Assembly: GCA_963556195.1 (NCBI GenBank)
Contig: OY744521.1
Span: forward strand, 130,930,288 to 130,994,287
Direction of reading: 5' to 3'
DNA: 64,000 nucleotides
Source: Sepiola atlantica
Lineage: Eukaryota; Mollusca; Cephalopoda; Sepiida; Sepiolidae
A model generated the notes under the pieces. It made no database searches. It worked only from the letters and a program-made list of their open reading frames with translations, and was not told the DNA's origin. The position numbers and the translations under genes were made by a program. The stretch's first letter is position 1, and every line of letters begins with the position of its first letter. Shown here one piece after another: positions 47,400 to 59,019 of the stretch.

Positions 47400-47605
47400 G
47401 CACCAGGAGAAAATCACCAGGAGTAGCGCACTTAAGCTTACAAAAAATGCCTGACTAGCTCCGTCGGCATTTCCATGTAATGGCGCCGTAGACGATTAGC
47501 TTTAAATTAATGTCAAAAAGAGAAGGTAAATCTTGGACGGGTTGACCTTCTCAGAGTGTACAGAACCATACACAGCAACAATCATATTTTGCTCAGTTGA
47601 ATCCA
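47400..47605 (-). repeat. diverged copy of the SINE core shared with 16.5 and 58.3 kb
   Basis: Shared words with the 16.4-16.7-kb element in the same order are GCTCCGTCGGCATTTCC, GGCGCCGTAGACGATTAGC and a GGGTTGACCTTCT...TACAGA block. No U2-like head is visible at its right end. The boundaries are vague. Confidence 0.6.
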
Positions 47606-48099
47606 ACGGGTGCTTTCTCACCATCCACATAACAAACTAATATAACCCTTATCCTGCAGTTGCTTTGGGCGTTGATCAGCGGTGACTCATTAGTACCAAA
47701 AACATGAACTGTCGTATCCTTGCTTCGCATGACGGAGAATAGCAATGTGTAATTATTATTTTATTCAATGAATCGTTTACATAAGGTATTAGTGAACAAG
47801 TCCAGCGTATACTGAACTTTGTCAATAACAACTAAGGTTAGATTACAAAATGTATTGTGAATTTTATCAACAGTTCACGTGGTCGTACTTTTTTGTGGTA
47901 ACCTTGTATATCAATGCGGGTATGAGCTGATAACTATTAGAGATCTACCAAATTTAGGTAATATTGGAATCAGACAAATTGGCACAGTAAGAATGGCACA
48001 GGTAAATATGGCACACGTGTATGAATATGTAAAATAGGGCAAGTGAAAAATAGCTCACAATCAGCTCATCAAAATCTTGGATACGATACATAAAGAAAA

Positions 48100-49640
48100 A
48101 CTATTAACATGTTTGTCAAATCCAAAAGAAAATTGTATCTACATTTACAAGTTGATGAGTGCACTTAGCTATATGACCTCCTCTCCCCAAAATAAGATGT
48201 TGCTCTTTTTAAGTGATTACATGTAGACACCCTGAAAAAGTATGAAAACTAAATTTTTTTAGAATAAATATATATATTTTTTAAATGATCACGCATTTCT
48301 GCGCAACCTAAATAGCGTATTAAGATCATATACCCAGATGTATTTGTTCGTTAAGAGAGATGAATGATGTATATTTTGGGGGTAGAGGAAATGATTAAAA
48401 AAAAACCCTCACCAAACCTTTCTGCGAACCCTATGACTGGGTACCATCAGTCACACACCCTAACACACTCCAATAATCCTACCACAAACGTTAAGTCCGT
48501 GTTATAACAGAGTATATCTTTATACAAGAGCATTGTTGCATCTAAGATTTAACAGAACAACTACAAAAATGATTAGTCAAAACAGTAACTTATCTCTATA
48601 AGATAAATAATTTAAAAAAAAGTTTTTTGCTGTATCACTTTTTAATTTTTTTTTAATAGGAAATTGTTTTTTTAAGAGGGTTAACATTAACTTTAGGAGA
48701 ATCCTCAAAAATGCCGCTGGCTTTAATTGAAAACAAAATATTATTACAGAAAATTTAAAGCAAGTAGAATAGTAAACGCCTAACTCTGAAAAAAAATACC
48801 GCTCGGTATGTACAATTTTTATATGGCTGAAATAAAATAATCGAACAGGATGCAGATTGGAATTAATCTGTTGGTATTATGAAAAAAGAGGAATTTAGAT
48901 TTTTTTTAAATAGCACCGAACAATGGCACGAGAGAAACAGACAGATGAAAATCTAATAATGAATTCATCAATCTCTTGGATACACATGAAAAAGTTTATC
49001 GAGTTAAAAAAGAAAATTATTTCTACATTTAAACGTAGATGGTGACCCTTAGCAAAATGTATTTCCCAAATAGAGTCTACATTTTTCAGGCGATTACGTA
49101 TTAACAACCCGAAAAACTTGAGAAAGCAAATTTAGAACCTAGAATTAGGGATCAGCTTTGCATATGAATTTAACGTAAACTATTAATCTATTTTAGAGCC
49201 AGTGCCTAACCAGAAAGCCTTGTAAGGACATATAACCAATTTTTGTAAGGAGATCACTCGTGTGTGTTTCTGTTTTTGGGGTGGGTGTGTAATAAATAAA
49301 GAACATCGTTTAACACTACTAATACTCCTTAGCCCGGGTGTCAACAGACTCTTTAACTCCTTCCCTAAAACAAAACACTAATCCTGACTGCTAGTGGCAA
49401 CAGCCTCCTAGCTACAAAAAAGAAGAACATGTTTATATCTAAGATTTAACAAAAATGGTTACATATTCTTACGCTGTATTGTCGAAAGTAGGTGATCCTT
49501 TTGTATTAGATCTATATGCGAAACTGATGTCCCACGATAAATTCTAAAAGATTTTTTTACCTCCAAGTTTTATGGTTGTTAAAACGTAATCGCCTAAATA
49601 GTAGGATCACCTTTTTTTTGGGGGGGGGGTAGAGAGAATG
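48100..49640. repeat. cluster of an unnamed dispersed repeat family
   Basis: A segment with AGGCGATTACGTATTAACAA then AAAACTTG recurs at about 48217, 49088 and inverted at about 49555-49600, with another copy at 31.8 kb. An ATCTAAGATTTAACA word repeats at 48540 and 49438. Copies are 70-80% alike by eye and lack frames. Nearby, 47975-48060 carries short internal repeats of TGGCACA. A G-run of nine lies at 49621-49629. Confidence 0.55.
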
Positions 49641-49644
49641 AGTT

Positions 49645-50250
49645 AATTAGAGGTCTTCATCTACAATAATACCAATAGTAAAAAATATTGAACTAGGGGG
49701 TAGTCTCTATTTAAAACTATAAAAAAATGAAGCCTACCCCCTAAAAACATAAAAAATTTTTACATGTTCGTGTACCGACATAAACGAGATAACTATACCA
49801 TCTAACATTTTTTTAGAAAGTAGAAATAAAAAATATGCTATTATTTAAATCTTAATTTTTTACGTGGCAAAATACGAACATATGTATTTCCCTTAGGTAA
49901 TCAACATTTATGGAGATTCATTTTTTAATTATGACATGAGTTCGCATAAACGTAAGTCACGTTTTTATTTTTTTAATTTTTTGTTTTTATGAAAAGTATT
50001 ACAACGTCACCTTTGTTTATTTCATGTTTATTCGAATATATCTCTATTACACATTGTTCGTACCAGTCGTGGATACGGCCTTGACAACCAGGTGTTTTGT
50101 TGCTATTGGACTGAGATATGATCTTGTTCAGTCCTTGGATGTCCACACTTACCAGGCTTTACACCTCTCTGAAAAGGTGTTTGTTTAGTGCTAATTTATT
50201 TATTAAGTTGAATAACGGCGGGGTTGCTAAGGTATGTTTTAAAGTCATAG
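49645..50250. other. unannotated AT-rich stretch
   Basis: No gene or RNA is recognised. Confidence 0.4.
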
Positions 50251-50254
50251 TAGT

Positions 50255-50345
50255 GCACTGTTTATTTTTCAAAACCCCACCTGACCTGACCTTGTATTTA
50301 ACCTCCTGCAGAGGGGGTAAATAATCGTATATATTTAAAATGCTT
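50255..50345 (+). repeat. SINE body fragment, same family as 37.4 kb
   Basis: It contains CCACCTGACCTGACCTTG and AACCTCCTGCAGAGGGGGTA, matching the body of the tRNA-headed SINE at 37425-37640. The head is missing or beyond recognition. Confidence 0.6.
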
Positions 50346-50349
50346 TGTC

Positions 50350-51150
50350 TATAAATCAACGGGGAATTAATTAAAAAAAAACGGTTCAAAACAGACTTGT
50401 TTAAATGTGTAGTATATGTTATGCCCCCGTTCGAAAGGCTGATCTTTCTTGACTGGGTCAATTTCAAGTTTTATGTCATCAAGTGTGTCCTTTTCGGAAG
50501 AGGTGGATACCCCCCTATAAAAAAAAAACTAAGCGTGTGTGAAACTTTGTTTCGTGGGGTGGCATGTAAATTAGGACCCTTTTTAGTATGTCATTCTGAG
50601 GTGTCTATTGTATAAAAGAGCTATGAAATCATAACAAAAATGACTTGAGTATTTAAATGACGTCATCATGGATTTGGATCTGCTTGAGATGTGTTCTATT
50701 CTCTTTGTGAGACGTTTTCTTACGTCGATCAGTCACGCTGCATTGCAATAACATTTCTATTGATAAGCAGATTGAATTGATGCATCTTACGACTATCCGT
50801 TCGTCTTCTTCTTCAGTAGTAGTAGTATTAATTGAATCATTTGTAGTAATACTAGAACTAATAGAGAGAGTAACAGAATGTGTAGAATTTTGACCCTCAT
50901 GCTCCGTGAATAAATAGGTGGAATATTTCCAACTAGTTCAGCTTTTAACCCATAAGTGTTTATTGTTATTTGCAATTATACTGTATTATTAGTAGTAATA
51001 CTCATGTCATGACTTTAGTCTCGCTGTAAATAATTCAGCATTCCAAAGATGTTTCTTGCCACATTTTGAGTAATTTTCGAAATGTTGACGTATGTTTAGG
51101 CTACACATATTTATTTATTTAATTATGTATTATTATCATTATGTGTACTC
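50350..51150. other. unannotated stretch
   Basis: No gene was recognised. There are short GTA-trinucleotide runs near 50814. Confidence 0.4.
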
Positions 51151-51154
51151 ACTC

Positions 51155-51290
51155 ACTAGGAGTTCTCACACAGGCCGTCATCAGTGATTGCTCACTGATG
51201 ATCATCAGTAGTGTTCCCTGGAGTCTGAGCGACAAGAAGTCATTATTATTATTAGTAGTAGTAGTAGTATTAGTAGTAATATAATTTGAA
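51155..51290. repeat. fragment similar to LINE 3' region, with (ATT/AGT)n
   Basis: CTCACTGATGATCATCAGTAG followed by a GTGTTCCCTGGAGTCTGAGCG block resembles the stretch at 29870-29920 in the 3' region of the R2/NeSL-type LINE. It is followed by ATT and AGT trinucleotide repeats. Confidence 0.5.
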
Positions 51291-51779
51291 TATTTGTGTC
51301 CGTATTTGTGATCCAGCATGCCATGGATACTTTTTGCATGATCTAGCGCCATTATGTCGAGCATTTGTGGTTCTTATGAGTGATTAATTAGCAGGCAGAC
51401 AGGCATATGTAAGGCTTATTTTAATTACAAATAATTCTATGAATGACATTTTTAAATAAAGGTTCACATAAGACGCGATATAAGTCAGTTGACAGGATCT
51501 TTAATTTTTCCTTAATTAAAACATTCCTAATTGTCTTACATTCTACAACTAACTTTTTCTCCCTATTTTTATTTTCATCTTTCTCTCTCTTCATTTTGCT
51601 TCTTATCCTTTTTCTCCTGAATGTTACTTGCGTGTAGATGCTCCTCTACTTTTTTTCGATCTTTAATTCCCACCCTATCGATCTGTATGTGTGAATGCGC
51701 ACCTATAATGTATCCGTGTGTTTCTTTGTTGTGTGAGATTTCTAGCGTTCTTACATCCCCAATACACACACACAAACAC

Positions 51780-51816
<37 letters not shown>

Positions 51817-51843
51817 TATATTTATATGTATATATATATATAC

Positions 51844-51874
<31 letters not shown>

Positions 51875-51927
51875 CATATATATATTTATATGTATATATA
51901 TATACATATATATATACGTATATATGA
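51780..51927. repeat. (AT)n with regular ATAC interruptions
   Basis: An AT-based minisatellite in which TATATAC/GTATATA words recur. Long Tyr-Ile frames on both strands are artefacts. Confidence 0.93.
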
Positions 51928-52026
51928 AGCAATCCAACAAAAGATATAAGCGTCAACTAATATCTTATAATTAGTGAAACATCCGGATAAAAAAACTGAA
52001 GCTCAATATACTGGATAGAGCATTAA

Positions 52027-52834
52027 TATTATAATATAAAATGAAGTAATAAAATAAGGTGTCAATCAACTTTTATTAGAATTCAAAGTTCATGCAAAGC
52101 ATCCTTAAGTCCTTAGCTCATGAGTTTTCAAAGATAATTCTTCTCTTCAGAGGACCATTACCGCAGTTATACTACTACAGGCAATAAAATTACGCTTTGA
52201 AAATATATAAAATTATATACACAAATATATAAAAATACATAACATCAAACATATCAATCCAAAAACATACTTTTGTTGAATCCATACAGTCCATCCAGGT
52301 CATACAAATTGAGAAGCATAATCAGGAAGGACATTACTCCAAGATACAAACAGCAGTCCAAATATGTGAAATTGAAGGGGCCGGCAAAGTTATCCAGTCG
52401 CGAAATGTGTCCATATTCAATGTTATTTATCATTAACATTGAATATGGACACATTTCGCGACTGGATAACTTTGCCGGCCCCTTCAATTACACATATTTG
52501 GACTGCTGTTTGTATCTTGGAGTAATGTCCTTCCTGATTATGCTTCTCAATTTGTATGACCTGGATGGACTGTATGGATTCAACAAAAGTATGTTTTTGG
52601 ATTGATATGTTTGATGTTATGTATTTTTATATATTTGTGTATATAATTTTATATATTTTCAAAGCGTAATTTTATTGCCTGTAGTAGTATAACTGCGGTA
52701 ATGGTCCTCTGAAGAGAAGAATTATCTTTGAAAACTCATGAGCTAAGGACTTAATGATGCTTTGCATGAACTTTGAATTCTAATAAAATTTGATTGACAC
52801 CTTATTTTATTACTTCATTTTATATTATAATATA
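52027..52834. repeat. ~810-bp near-perfect palindrome
   Basis: The left arm (about 52027-52425) and right arm (about 52434-52834) are reverse complements around an 8-nt spacer. Only a handful of mismatches occur (for example GTGAAATTG versus CAATTACAC, and AAGGATGC versus AATGATGC). Each arm holds an inner GC-richer part with a coding-like frame and an outer AT-rich part with AATAAAA-type words. The right side joins a long AT array. The left side follows a GCTCAATATACTGGATAGAGCA word also found beside the 39.7-kb inverted repeat. Confidence 0.92.
52437..52605 (+). CDS. short ORF inside palindrome, unrecognised
   Basis: On the right arm, a frame running outward from the centre reads IEYGHISRLDNFAGPFNYTY, then a hydrophobic stretch LDCCLYLGVMSFLIMLLNLY and ends GFNKSMFLD with a stop. 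The mirrored frame on the minus strand of the left arm gives the same peptide with one visible substitution (FNF for FNY). One predicted membrane segment is visible. The downstream outer arm has AATAAAA-like words, so each arm could be a retrocopy of a transcript 3' end. It may equally be a chance frame. No family is recognised. Confidence 0.25.
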
Positions 52835-52837
52835 TAC

Positions 52838-53028
<191 letters not shown>

Positions 53029-53124
53029 TCAATAAACATATAAACATTTTTCCGTTTTCCTTATTTATCTTTCAATACATCAGGATATAAAGTCCATAAT
53101 TATCATCACACATATCTCTTTTAT

Positions 53125-53610
53125 TTCATTTAACTTCAGTCAGAGTTCTCAGAAACCCGTGCGTTCGATTAAAGTTCTCGTTTATTCTAAAACGTTTAGT
53201 CAATAAAGAAGTTAATAACATTCATGTTATTCTTCCCAAATTACCAGTTTACTATGGTATAGTATACCTTCTTTTGCGACTTATTGGTTTTACCGGATTC
53301 AAGGACAATAATTAATCTAGTCCAGTGGGGTATCCAGCTAAGTTCTGTTACTTTAGGTAACATAGATTGGAGAAGGTGCACCTTCTCTCGCATGAGCCAG
53401 TTTATAGCTGTGTCTATGGAATCTTATTTGGTCTTCGAATACTATGTTATTTCGAATTTTTTAGTTAGGGCTTATATGTAGGTAGACGTATCCTCATGTC
53501 AGATTGTCCTAACATACCCTTGTACAGAGAGATCGAATACATTCGATGATGGTATAAACTAGGTAATTCTTATTCTCCTGTCTAGTAGGTAATTCAAATT
53601 ATCTATCTAT
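53125..53610. repeat. dispersed repeat family B, copy 1
   Basis: It shares with 53695-54180 and, more weakly, 59020-59370 an ordered set of words: AGTTCTCAGAAA; GTTTAGTCAATAAAG; GTATCCAGCTAAGTTCTGTTA then TAGGTAAC; and CTTGTACAGAGAGATCGAATA. Copies 1 and 2 are about 570 bp apart and in direct orientation. No coding sequence is evident. Confidence 0.65.
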
Positions 53611-53694
53611 ATGTATGCATGTACGCATGTATTGAAAGTCGTGTATATCTATATATAACTATATGTATATGTCTCTGCTCTTTCTTTTTTGTTT

Positions 53695-54180
53695 TTATTT
53701 TAATCAAGTCGAAGTTCTCAGTAATCAAAGGACTACACTTTATCTATACATTAGATACATAGATATTCGAATATTTTATTGAAGTTGTTCTTTACGTCTC
53801 AAGCGTTTAATTAGTAAAGAATTTAAACACATTAATTTTCCTCTCTCTAATTGTACTAGTTAACTATGTTATAGAATATTCTGATAGAGTATCCAGCTTA
53901 GTGCAGTTACTATAGGCAACCCCACTCAGAGAAGATACACAATTTATCATATTAGCCAGTGTAAGGTAGATATATCGAGAGATTCTCATGTGTACTTGGA
54001 ATACTATGTATTTTGAATATTTAGTCATAGGTTTACTTAGAAGTGAAATATTCTCATTCCAAGATTTTCTGAAACCCTGTACAGAGAACCGGATACACTC
54101 GAAGACAATGCCTAGTAGGCATTCAATATGAGTGTGTTTTTGGAAAGCAGTGCATAGAGTTGTAGCCATCAATAGAAACT
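53695..54180. repeat. dispersed repeat family B, copy 2
   Basis: It carries the same word order as copy 1 (AGTTCTCAGTAATCAAAGG; GTTTAATTAGTAAAG; GTATCCAGCTTAGTGCAGTTA; CCTGTACAGAGAACCGGATAC). The two form a loose tandem pair. Confidence 0.65.
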
Positions 54181-54184
54181 ATCC

Positions 54185-54953
54185 AAGTAACCAAATCCCC
54201 CACACTTTCAATCGCATTGCCTCCTCATTTCTTTTTTTTATTATTGTTATCGTTTTTTTTACTTAAAGTGTGCGTGCCGCACATGCCCAGACAGTCAACA
54301 AACGATCTCGTCGGCTTTTTCACTGAGTGCTGTCGTAAAAAAAACGAATAAAAACTGGATGGTCAAAATGTCATATTTGCCTCCTGATTTTGTGTTATTC
54401 TTCTTCAAGAGGTATGGGGTCTTTCCTTTAAATGATGCTTAATAACCCTTCAGAATTGATGTATTATAACGACCCTAGTGGAAATGGGGGCGTTTATACT
54501 GTAGCACTTAGTGGTAAGAGGCTCCCCCCACGAGTTTCTCCACACTTATCGTACTTCCCTGCAGGGCCCTTTGAATAGTTTCACTTAAGGAATACGTTAC
54601 AAGAATATCTTATCAAACTGACTTAGTCGACCGCGTATAATATATCAATTCTGTTTCTATCTGTCGAAGGTTGGTATTAATGAACGCATCAAGAACATAG
54701 TAGATCTGACCTCTTTTTCGACTATTATGTTAACCCAAGCGATTGGGAAACGAAATCGAGTCTGGGCATCCGTAGAACACATATTTATTACTACGTGGCA
54801 GTAGTGCTGAATGTAATAATTTTAACACTGTTCATAATTTTGAAGATTATTGTCATATTGTATTTTAAAATTAGGCTTCTTTCTAATTTGTTTATTTCTG
54901 TTTTATTTTCATTAGGAGTTGCTTCTTCAAAACTATATTAATGTATACACACC

Positions 54954-54955
<2 letters not shown>
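54185..54955. other. unannotated stretch
   Basis: No gene or RNA is recognised. The sequence at 54480-54570 is GC-richer. Confidence 0.4.

Positions 54956-54959
<4 letters not shown>

Positions 54960-55023
<64 letters not shown>
54960..55023. repeat. (AT)n microsatellite
   Basis: An uninterrupted AT array immediately left of a tRNA-like SINE fragment. Confidence 0.95.
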
Positions 55024-55028
<5 letters not shown>

Positions 55029-55084
55029 TTGACGGACACACTCTTTCACTGTATCTCATATCTTCAGTGCGGTTAGACGAGCAT

Positions 55085-55167
55085 CTCTCCCTATACAGGA
55101 ATCGAACCTTCAATCACCGAGTTGACAGTCGACAGATCTTTCCATTAGACCACAGGAGAAGCGCTCG
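55085..55167 (-). mobile_element. tRNA-headed SINE fragment
   Basis: On the minus strand a TGTGGTCTAATGGAAAGAT A box and an AAGGTTCGATTCC B box stand at tRNA spacing. The ends (TTCTCC near the start and GGGAGAG at the other side) could pair like an acceptor stem. The anticodon arm is not convincingly paired, so this is a tRNA-derived repeat rather than a functional tRNA gene. Confidence 0.6.
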
Positions 55168-55169
55168 TA

Positions 55170-55745
55170 AATGTTATTTAAAATGTCTATTTACAAAAAC
55201 ACCGACCACCGCTCCCACCGTACTCGATTTGTTTATTCACAAATAGCTTTGCGTTACACTTAGAAACAGTAAGATATATCACCCATCGACAATGCTGGAG
55301 CGAAATCCAAACATTCTTAAACATAACTAAATTTCCTACTTGATTTTTTCAATATTTTTAATGATAAGCTAAAATAATTTAAAAAAAACAATGTAAATAC
55401 AAGTTCCATATGTATCACGGATGTTTTCGATTCTTCCTTATATAATCTTCAATTGCAAAGAACAAATTAACAAATAGGCGGATAGAAGAAGAGATTTTTT
55501 AAACAGCAGCGAGGAACACGTGCAGGTACAAAAGAAGGAACTAGTGCAGGTACAAGAGAGATGTTAACAATTTAAATTCCGGTACGCCAGAACTAGCATA
55601 ACAGAATGAATTGCATTATGCTACGCATTGTGAGATGCTGTTATAAATTGGACATTGTTTTTTTTTAATAAAGTTGGCGTTGAGTATTTTGTGTGCGTTT
55701 TTTAATTAGTTTTACAACATAATCACGGTATATTCACGTTAACAG
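55170..55745. other. unannotated stretch
   Basis: Nothing recognised. A short duplicated word, GTGCAGGTACAA, appears twice at about 55520-55555. Confidence 0.4.
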
Positions 55746-55747
55746 AA

Positions 55748-55970
55748 CGGTTCCCGTAAGATCACCGAAGTTAAGAAACCTTGAACCTGGCCAGACCTAA
55801 ATGTGTGACGATTTGGGAACACCAGATGCAGTATGAAGCCTGGATAGGATATGGGCAATGCCAAGTTCTATCATGCTCACAGAAAAGTTAAGACAGATTA
55901 AGTATCTGCCTTATTCTCTGAGGACGTCCCCGTACATTATGGAAAAAATGAACACAACAACAACAAAAAT
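55748..55970 (+). mobile_element. 5S rRNA-headed SINE (SINE3-type)
   Basis: About 85 bases (55748-55831) match the 3' two-thirds of metazoan 5S rRNA in order: GATCACCGAAGTTAAGAAAC (box A region), an ACCTGGCCAGACCTAAATG stretch, and GTGTGACGATTTGGGAACAC (box C region), ending ACCAGATG. The box A word is nearly canonical. Downstream is an unrelated ~135-bp body (GGATAGGATATGGGCAATGCC and so on) that ends in an ACAACAACAACAAAA tail, as expected for a SINE. The 5' part of 5S is missing, so this copy is 5'-truncated, or starts inside the gene. It is not a functional 5S gene. Confidence 0.8.
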
Positions 55971-55974
55971 GATT

Positions 55975-56675
55975 TTAGAATTTATTAGTTTCGTGTAATT
56001 GACGTTTTTTCTCATCATTCAGTTCCGAAATGTGACTGTTTACACGTCTGCTGAGACGTATTTACCTCAACATAATTTATAATGCGGACAGCATTGACGT
56101 GTGTTTAGTTTATTTCCATTGAATTTAGTTCCTTTAAATTTATTACAGCTGTGTTAATAAGTACATTGAGCTTTTTTATTCGGATTCCCATCGAAACTAT
56201 TAAACATTCTTATTTCTCTATCTGTAAATCGGGAAAATGTGTACATAATATGGGTTAGCTTGCATTGAATTTGTTATGTTTAAGCGAGCTGTGATAAAGG
56301 GCGGGAACACTTTTTTGTCAGTATTATGTACATTTTGGATGTGTATAAAGTGGCACTGAGACAGTTCTAATGTGTATGGGTCGAGGGTAGAGGTTGGTGT
56401 AAACTAGTCGGAAAATCGAAACGATAGTTACGACTTTGTAAAAACTTAATTTAAAAAAAACAATCAATTGTTTTTTGTTGGATAATTTCCATCCGCCTGT
56501 CTGCTTTCGAGAACACTTTAATATTCAGTTTATGTGACATCCCTATAGCTCTATCAACATTGAATAGCTTCTTAACTCTCATAGGCTGTTCCTATGTTTA
56601 TACGAGTTTATTTTTATAAAACTTTTTTTATTGAACACTTTTGAAAAAGTTTAGTTCCAAGTTATGTATATGAAC
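55975..56675. other. unannotated stretch
   Basis: No gene or RNA is recognised. Confidence 0.4.
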
Positions 56676-56678
56676 TCA

Positions 56679-56679
<1 letters not shown>

Positions 56680-56745
<66 letters not shown>
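56680..56745. repeat. (AT)n microsatellite
   Basis: An AT array of about 64 bp. Confidence 0.95.
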
Positions 56746-56746
<1 letters not shown>

Positions 56747-56880
56747 AATAAATAAAAGATATGTGATTCCGTAAAAATATATTTAGAATGGTTTTAGTTA
56801 TGGTTATCGTAAGTAAGCAAATATAAATATATGAATAGCACCATTTATAATGCGCCCACAATTCTCTGACATAGACTAGC

Positions 56881-56990
56881 AGATTTGTAGCTCAGTTAGT
56901 CGGACGCAGTCGTTGTGATTTTTGTTCCGAATTTTGCTAGGTGTAGCACCATTGATGAGTTGAAGAGACAATGAAATACGCGTCTTTTGA
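56881..56990 (+). mobile_element. degenerate tRNA-headed SINE fragment
   Basis: A clear A box TTGTAGCTCAGTTAGTCGG is followed at tRNA spacing by a weak B box (TTCCGAATTTTGC). The rest of the repeat is unrecognised. Confidence 0.5.
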
Positions 56991-57094
56991 TCAATGTATA
57001 TTTATATATGATTATTTTCAATAAATACATGTTTTAAATATCCGATGAATGAAAGTTTCATGTTTACCAAACATCATCAGTATGGATGATGTAA

Positions 57095-57168
57095 CTTTAC
57101 ACGATTCGAACCAGGGAACCGAATAATTCAGATCCACACTTTTAACCGGTCAGCCGTTGTGACATTTA
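57095..57168 (-). mobile_element. degenerate tRNA-like SINE head
   Basis: On the minus strand a CAACGGCTGACCGGTTAAAAG A-box region and a CCTGGTTCGAATCG B box stand at plausible spacing. Confidence 0.5.
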
Positions 57169-57174
57169 CATTTC

Positions 57175-58200
57175 AAATGCGTGATGAATAAGCCCCGTAT
57201 TTTTTAATTATTTATGAACACAATAAGATACAAACAGTGTTCTATCTACTCAAAGCGTAGAATACTACCTACCGTCGGGTATATAGAAAGTAAATCCCAG
57301 TGTCTTCTCTTCTGTGGCCCAGGTTGTTAACAAGACTTGCGCAGCGGAACTAGGCTGTTGATGAAAAACAATGTTGACGCTGATTTGGTTTTAAAAGTTT
57401 TATTAAAATAGAACGGAGACATAAGACTGAAATGCGTACGTCTGAGAGAGATATACAGATATGAGAGAGAGCGAGAAAGAGATTGAGAAAGAGAGAGAGA
57501 CAGACAAACAATTGGAAGGTGAAATATAAATAGGATATATACATACAGGCCGACTTTTAGCGTCCCTGACTATTACCGTTCGGTCCCGTTGTCGGCAGGT
57601 TAAGAAGACAACACGCTTTTTGGCGGTAGTCACGTGTTTCTTGATTTTCACATTTAGACCCCGAACTTATAGGGCGCTCGTTGTCTAAGAAAGAGAGAGA
57701 ACTCGCAATGTTGCTAAATTTGAATATTTTGTCATATTTGTCTTAAAGTGCTCGACTTGAATAGAGCTTTATATAATAAAAGTATTTTTAATATCGACAG
57801 ACATATATGTTTAATGTTCGCAAACACACCTTACTATAGATGATGTAACTGTCAAGAAAGAGATTGACTTGAATAAAAAAAAAATGGGTGCACGGTCTCC
57901 TCACCCAGAGCGTAGGAATGAAAAAAAAACAACAATGTACATGTGCCATGCTACTAAGCAGTAATATGCAGTTAGTGGTAAGTTTTAACATGATTAGCCA
58001 AATGCATAATGTTACCTAGTTATGTTTGACAAGGTTTTATGTGGAATGCATGTATCGTCAGTTAAATAGAATATATATTTATTTGTTCATCTGGAAAAAT
58101 GGATTTAAAAATAAAACAGCTACAATTTGAATTTTTATAAAGACACGTGTGTCATATCAAGTCATGACCCCCTTTGCTCATGTTGTAGATGAATTTGTAT
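57175..58200. other. unannotated stretch with GA-rich tract
   Basis: A purine-rich GAGA tract lies at about 57445-57505. No gene was recognised. Confidence 0.4.
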
Positions 58201-58204
58201 TTTT

Positions 58205-58445
58205 CACTTTCCCACGGCGGGAAAATGTAACACACGGTCGGAAATGGGCATTTGAAACCATAGCCCAAGTGGAAGACACCTGTGGCCGAACAAGAATTGC
58301 CTAGACAGCCTCGTCAGCATCCCCGATAGTAGCGTTTCAATAAATTAGCTATAAAGTAACCCTCTTTCAACGAGTAAGGAGGCACAGCCTGGGAAGGTAG
58401 ACTCCCTTGAACTGCACAGAATCACACCTCAAATCGACAACAAAC
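58205..58445 (-). repeat. second copy of the SINE core shared with 16.5 kb
   Basis: It shares GACAGCCTCGTCAGCATCCC, a GGAGGCACAGCCTGGGAAGG block and GAACTGCACAGAATCACACC with the element at 16392-16713 in the same order and orientation. It also shares a GGTCGGAAATGGGCATTTGA-like segment upstream. Its right end has no U2-like head, so heads differ between copies or are lost. Confidence 0.68.
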
Positions 58446-58449
58446 ATGC

Positions 58450-58910
58450 CATCATTAAAAATGGCAGATATTCTGCCGGTGCCAGTTGAAGATGAATTTC
58501 ACATTAAAAATTCACAGTTAAGAAAAAAGTGATTAAAGCTATAGTTGAGTTAATAAAGTATATTTTAAAATTAAATGATATTCGTCTCTTGTCATGCGTA
58601 GGGTAAGTCGAGTTTTCATTTTTCTACAAATATCAAATTACTTTCAGAAAAAACAGCTGTGTGTTGTTATAATAAATACTGATACACAAACTTAGATCTC
58701 TTACTTGCACCGTTTTTTGATTAAATAGCATCAAGTATCGTATGAATAGATTTTGCATATTTGGTATGTAAATGTGTTAGCAAACTTAGCAATTTCAATA
58801 TTTAAAACAGTTAGCATGATCATTTAATTCTATGAAAATAAAAAATGATGAAAGCAAACGAATAAAATACAGCTAGAATTTACAAAAAATATAATATATT
58901 GCAGATACTT
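58450..58910. other. AT-rich non-coding stretch
   Basis: Nothing recognised. Confidence 0.4.
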
Positions 58911-58914
58911 GTCT

Positions 58915-58995
58915 GTGAGGAAAACATACTGAGAGTATGGTTTGCTCTTGGCACCGGAAACCGTACAATGTATATACGTTCTGCAACCGATGAGC
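58915..58995 (-). mobile_element. degenerate tRNA-like fragment
   Basis: On the minus strand GTGTAGCTCATCGGTTGCAG is a good A box. The B box is poor (CCGGTGCCAAGAG). Confidence 0.4.
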
Positions 58996-59019
58996 TACAC
59001 AACTTCTATTTTGTTTTCA

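Noticed and set aside
55085..55167. Functional tRNA gene
   Set aside because: A and B boxes are good, but the anticodon stem does not pair convincingly. It is treated as a SINE head.
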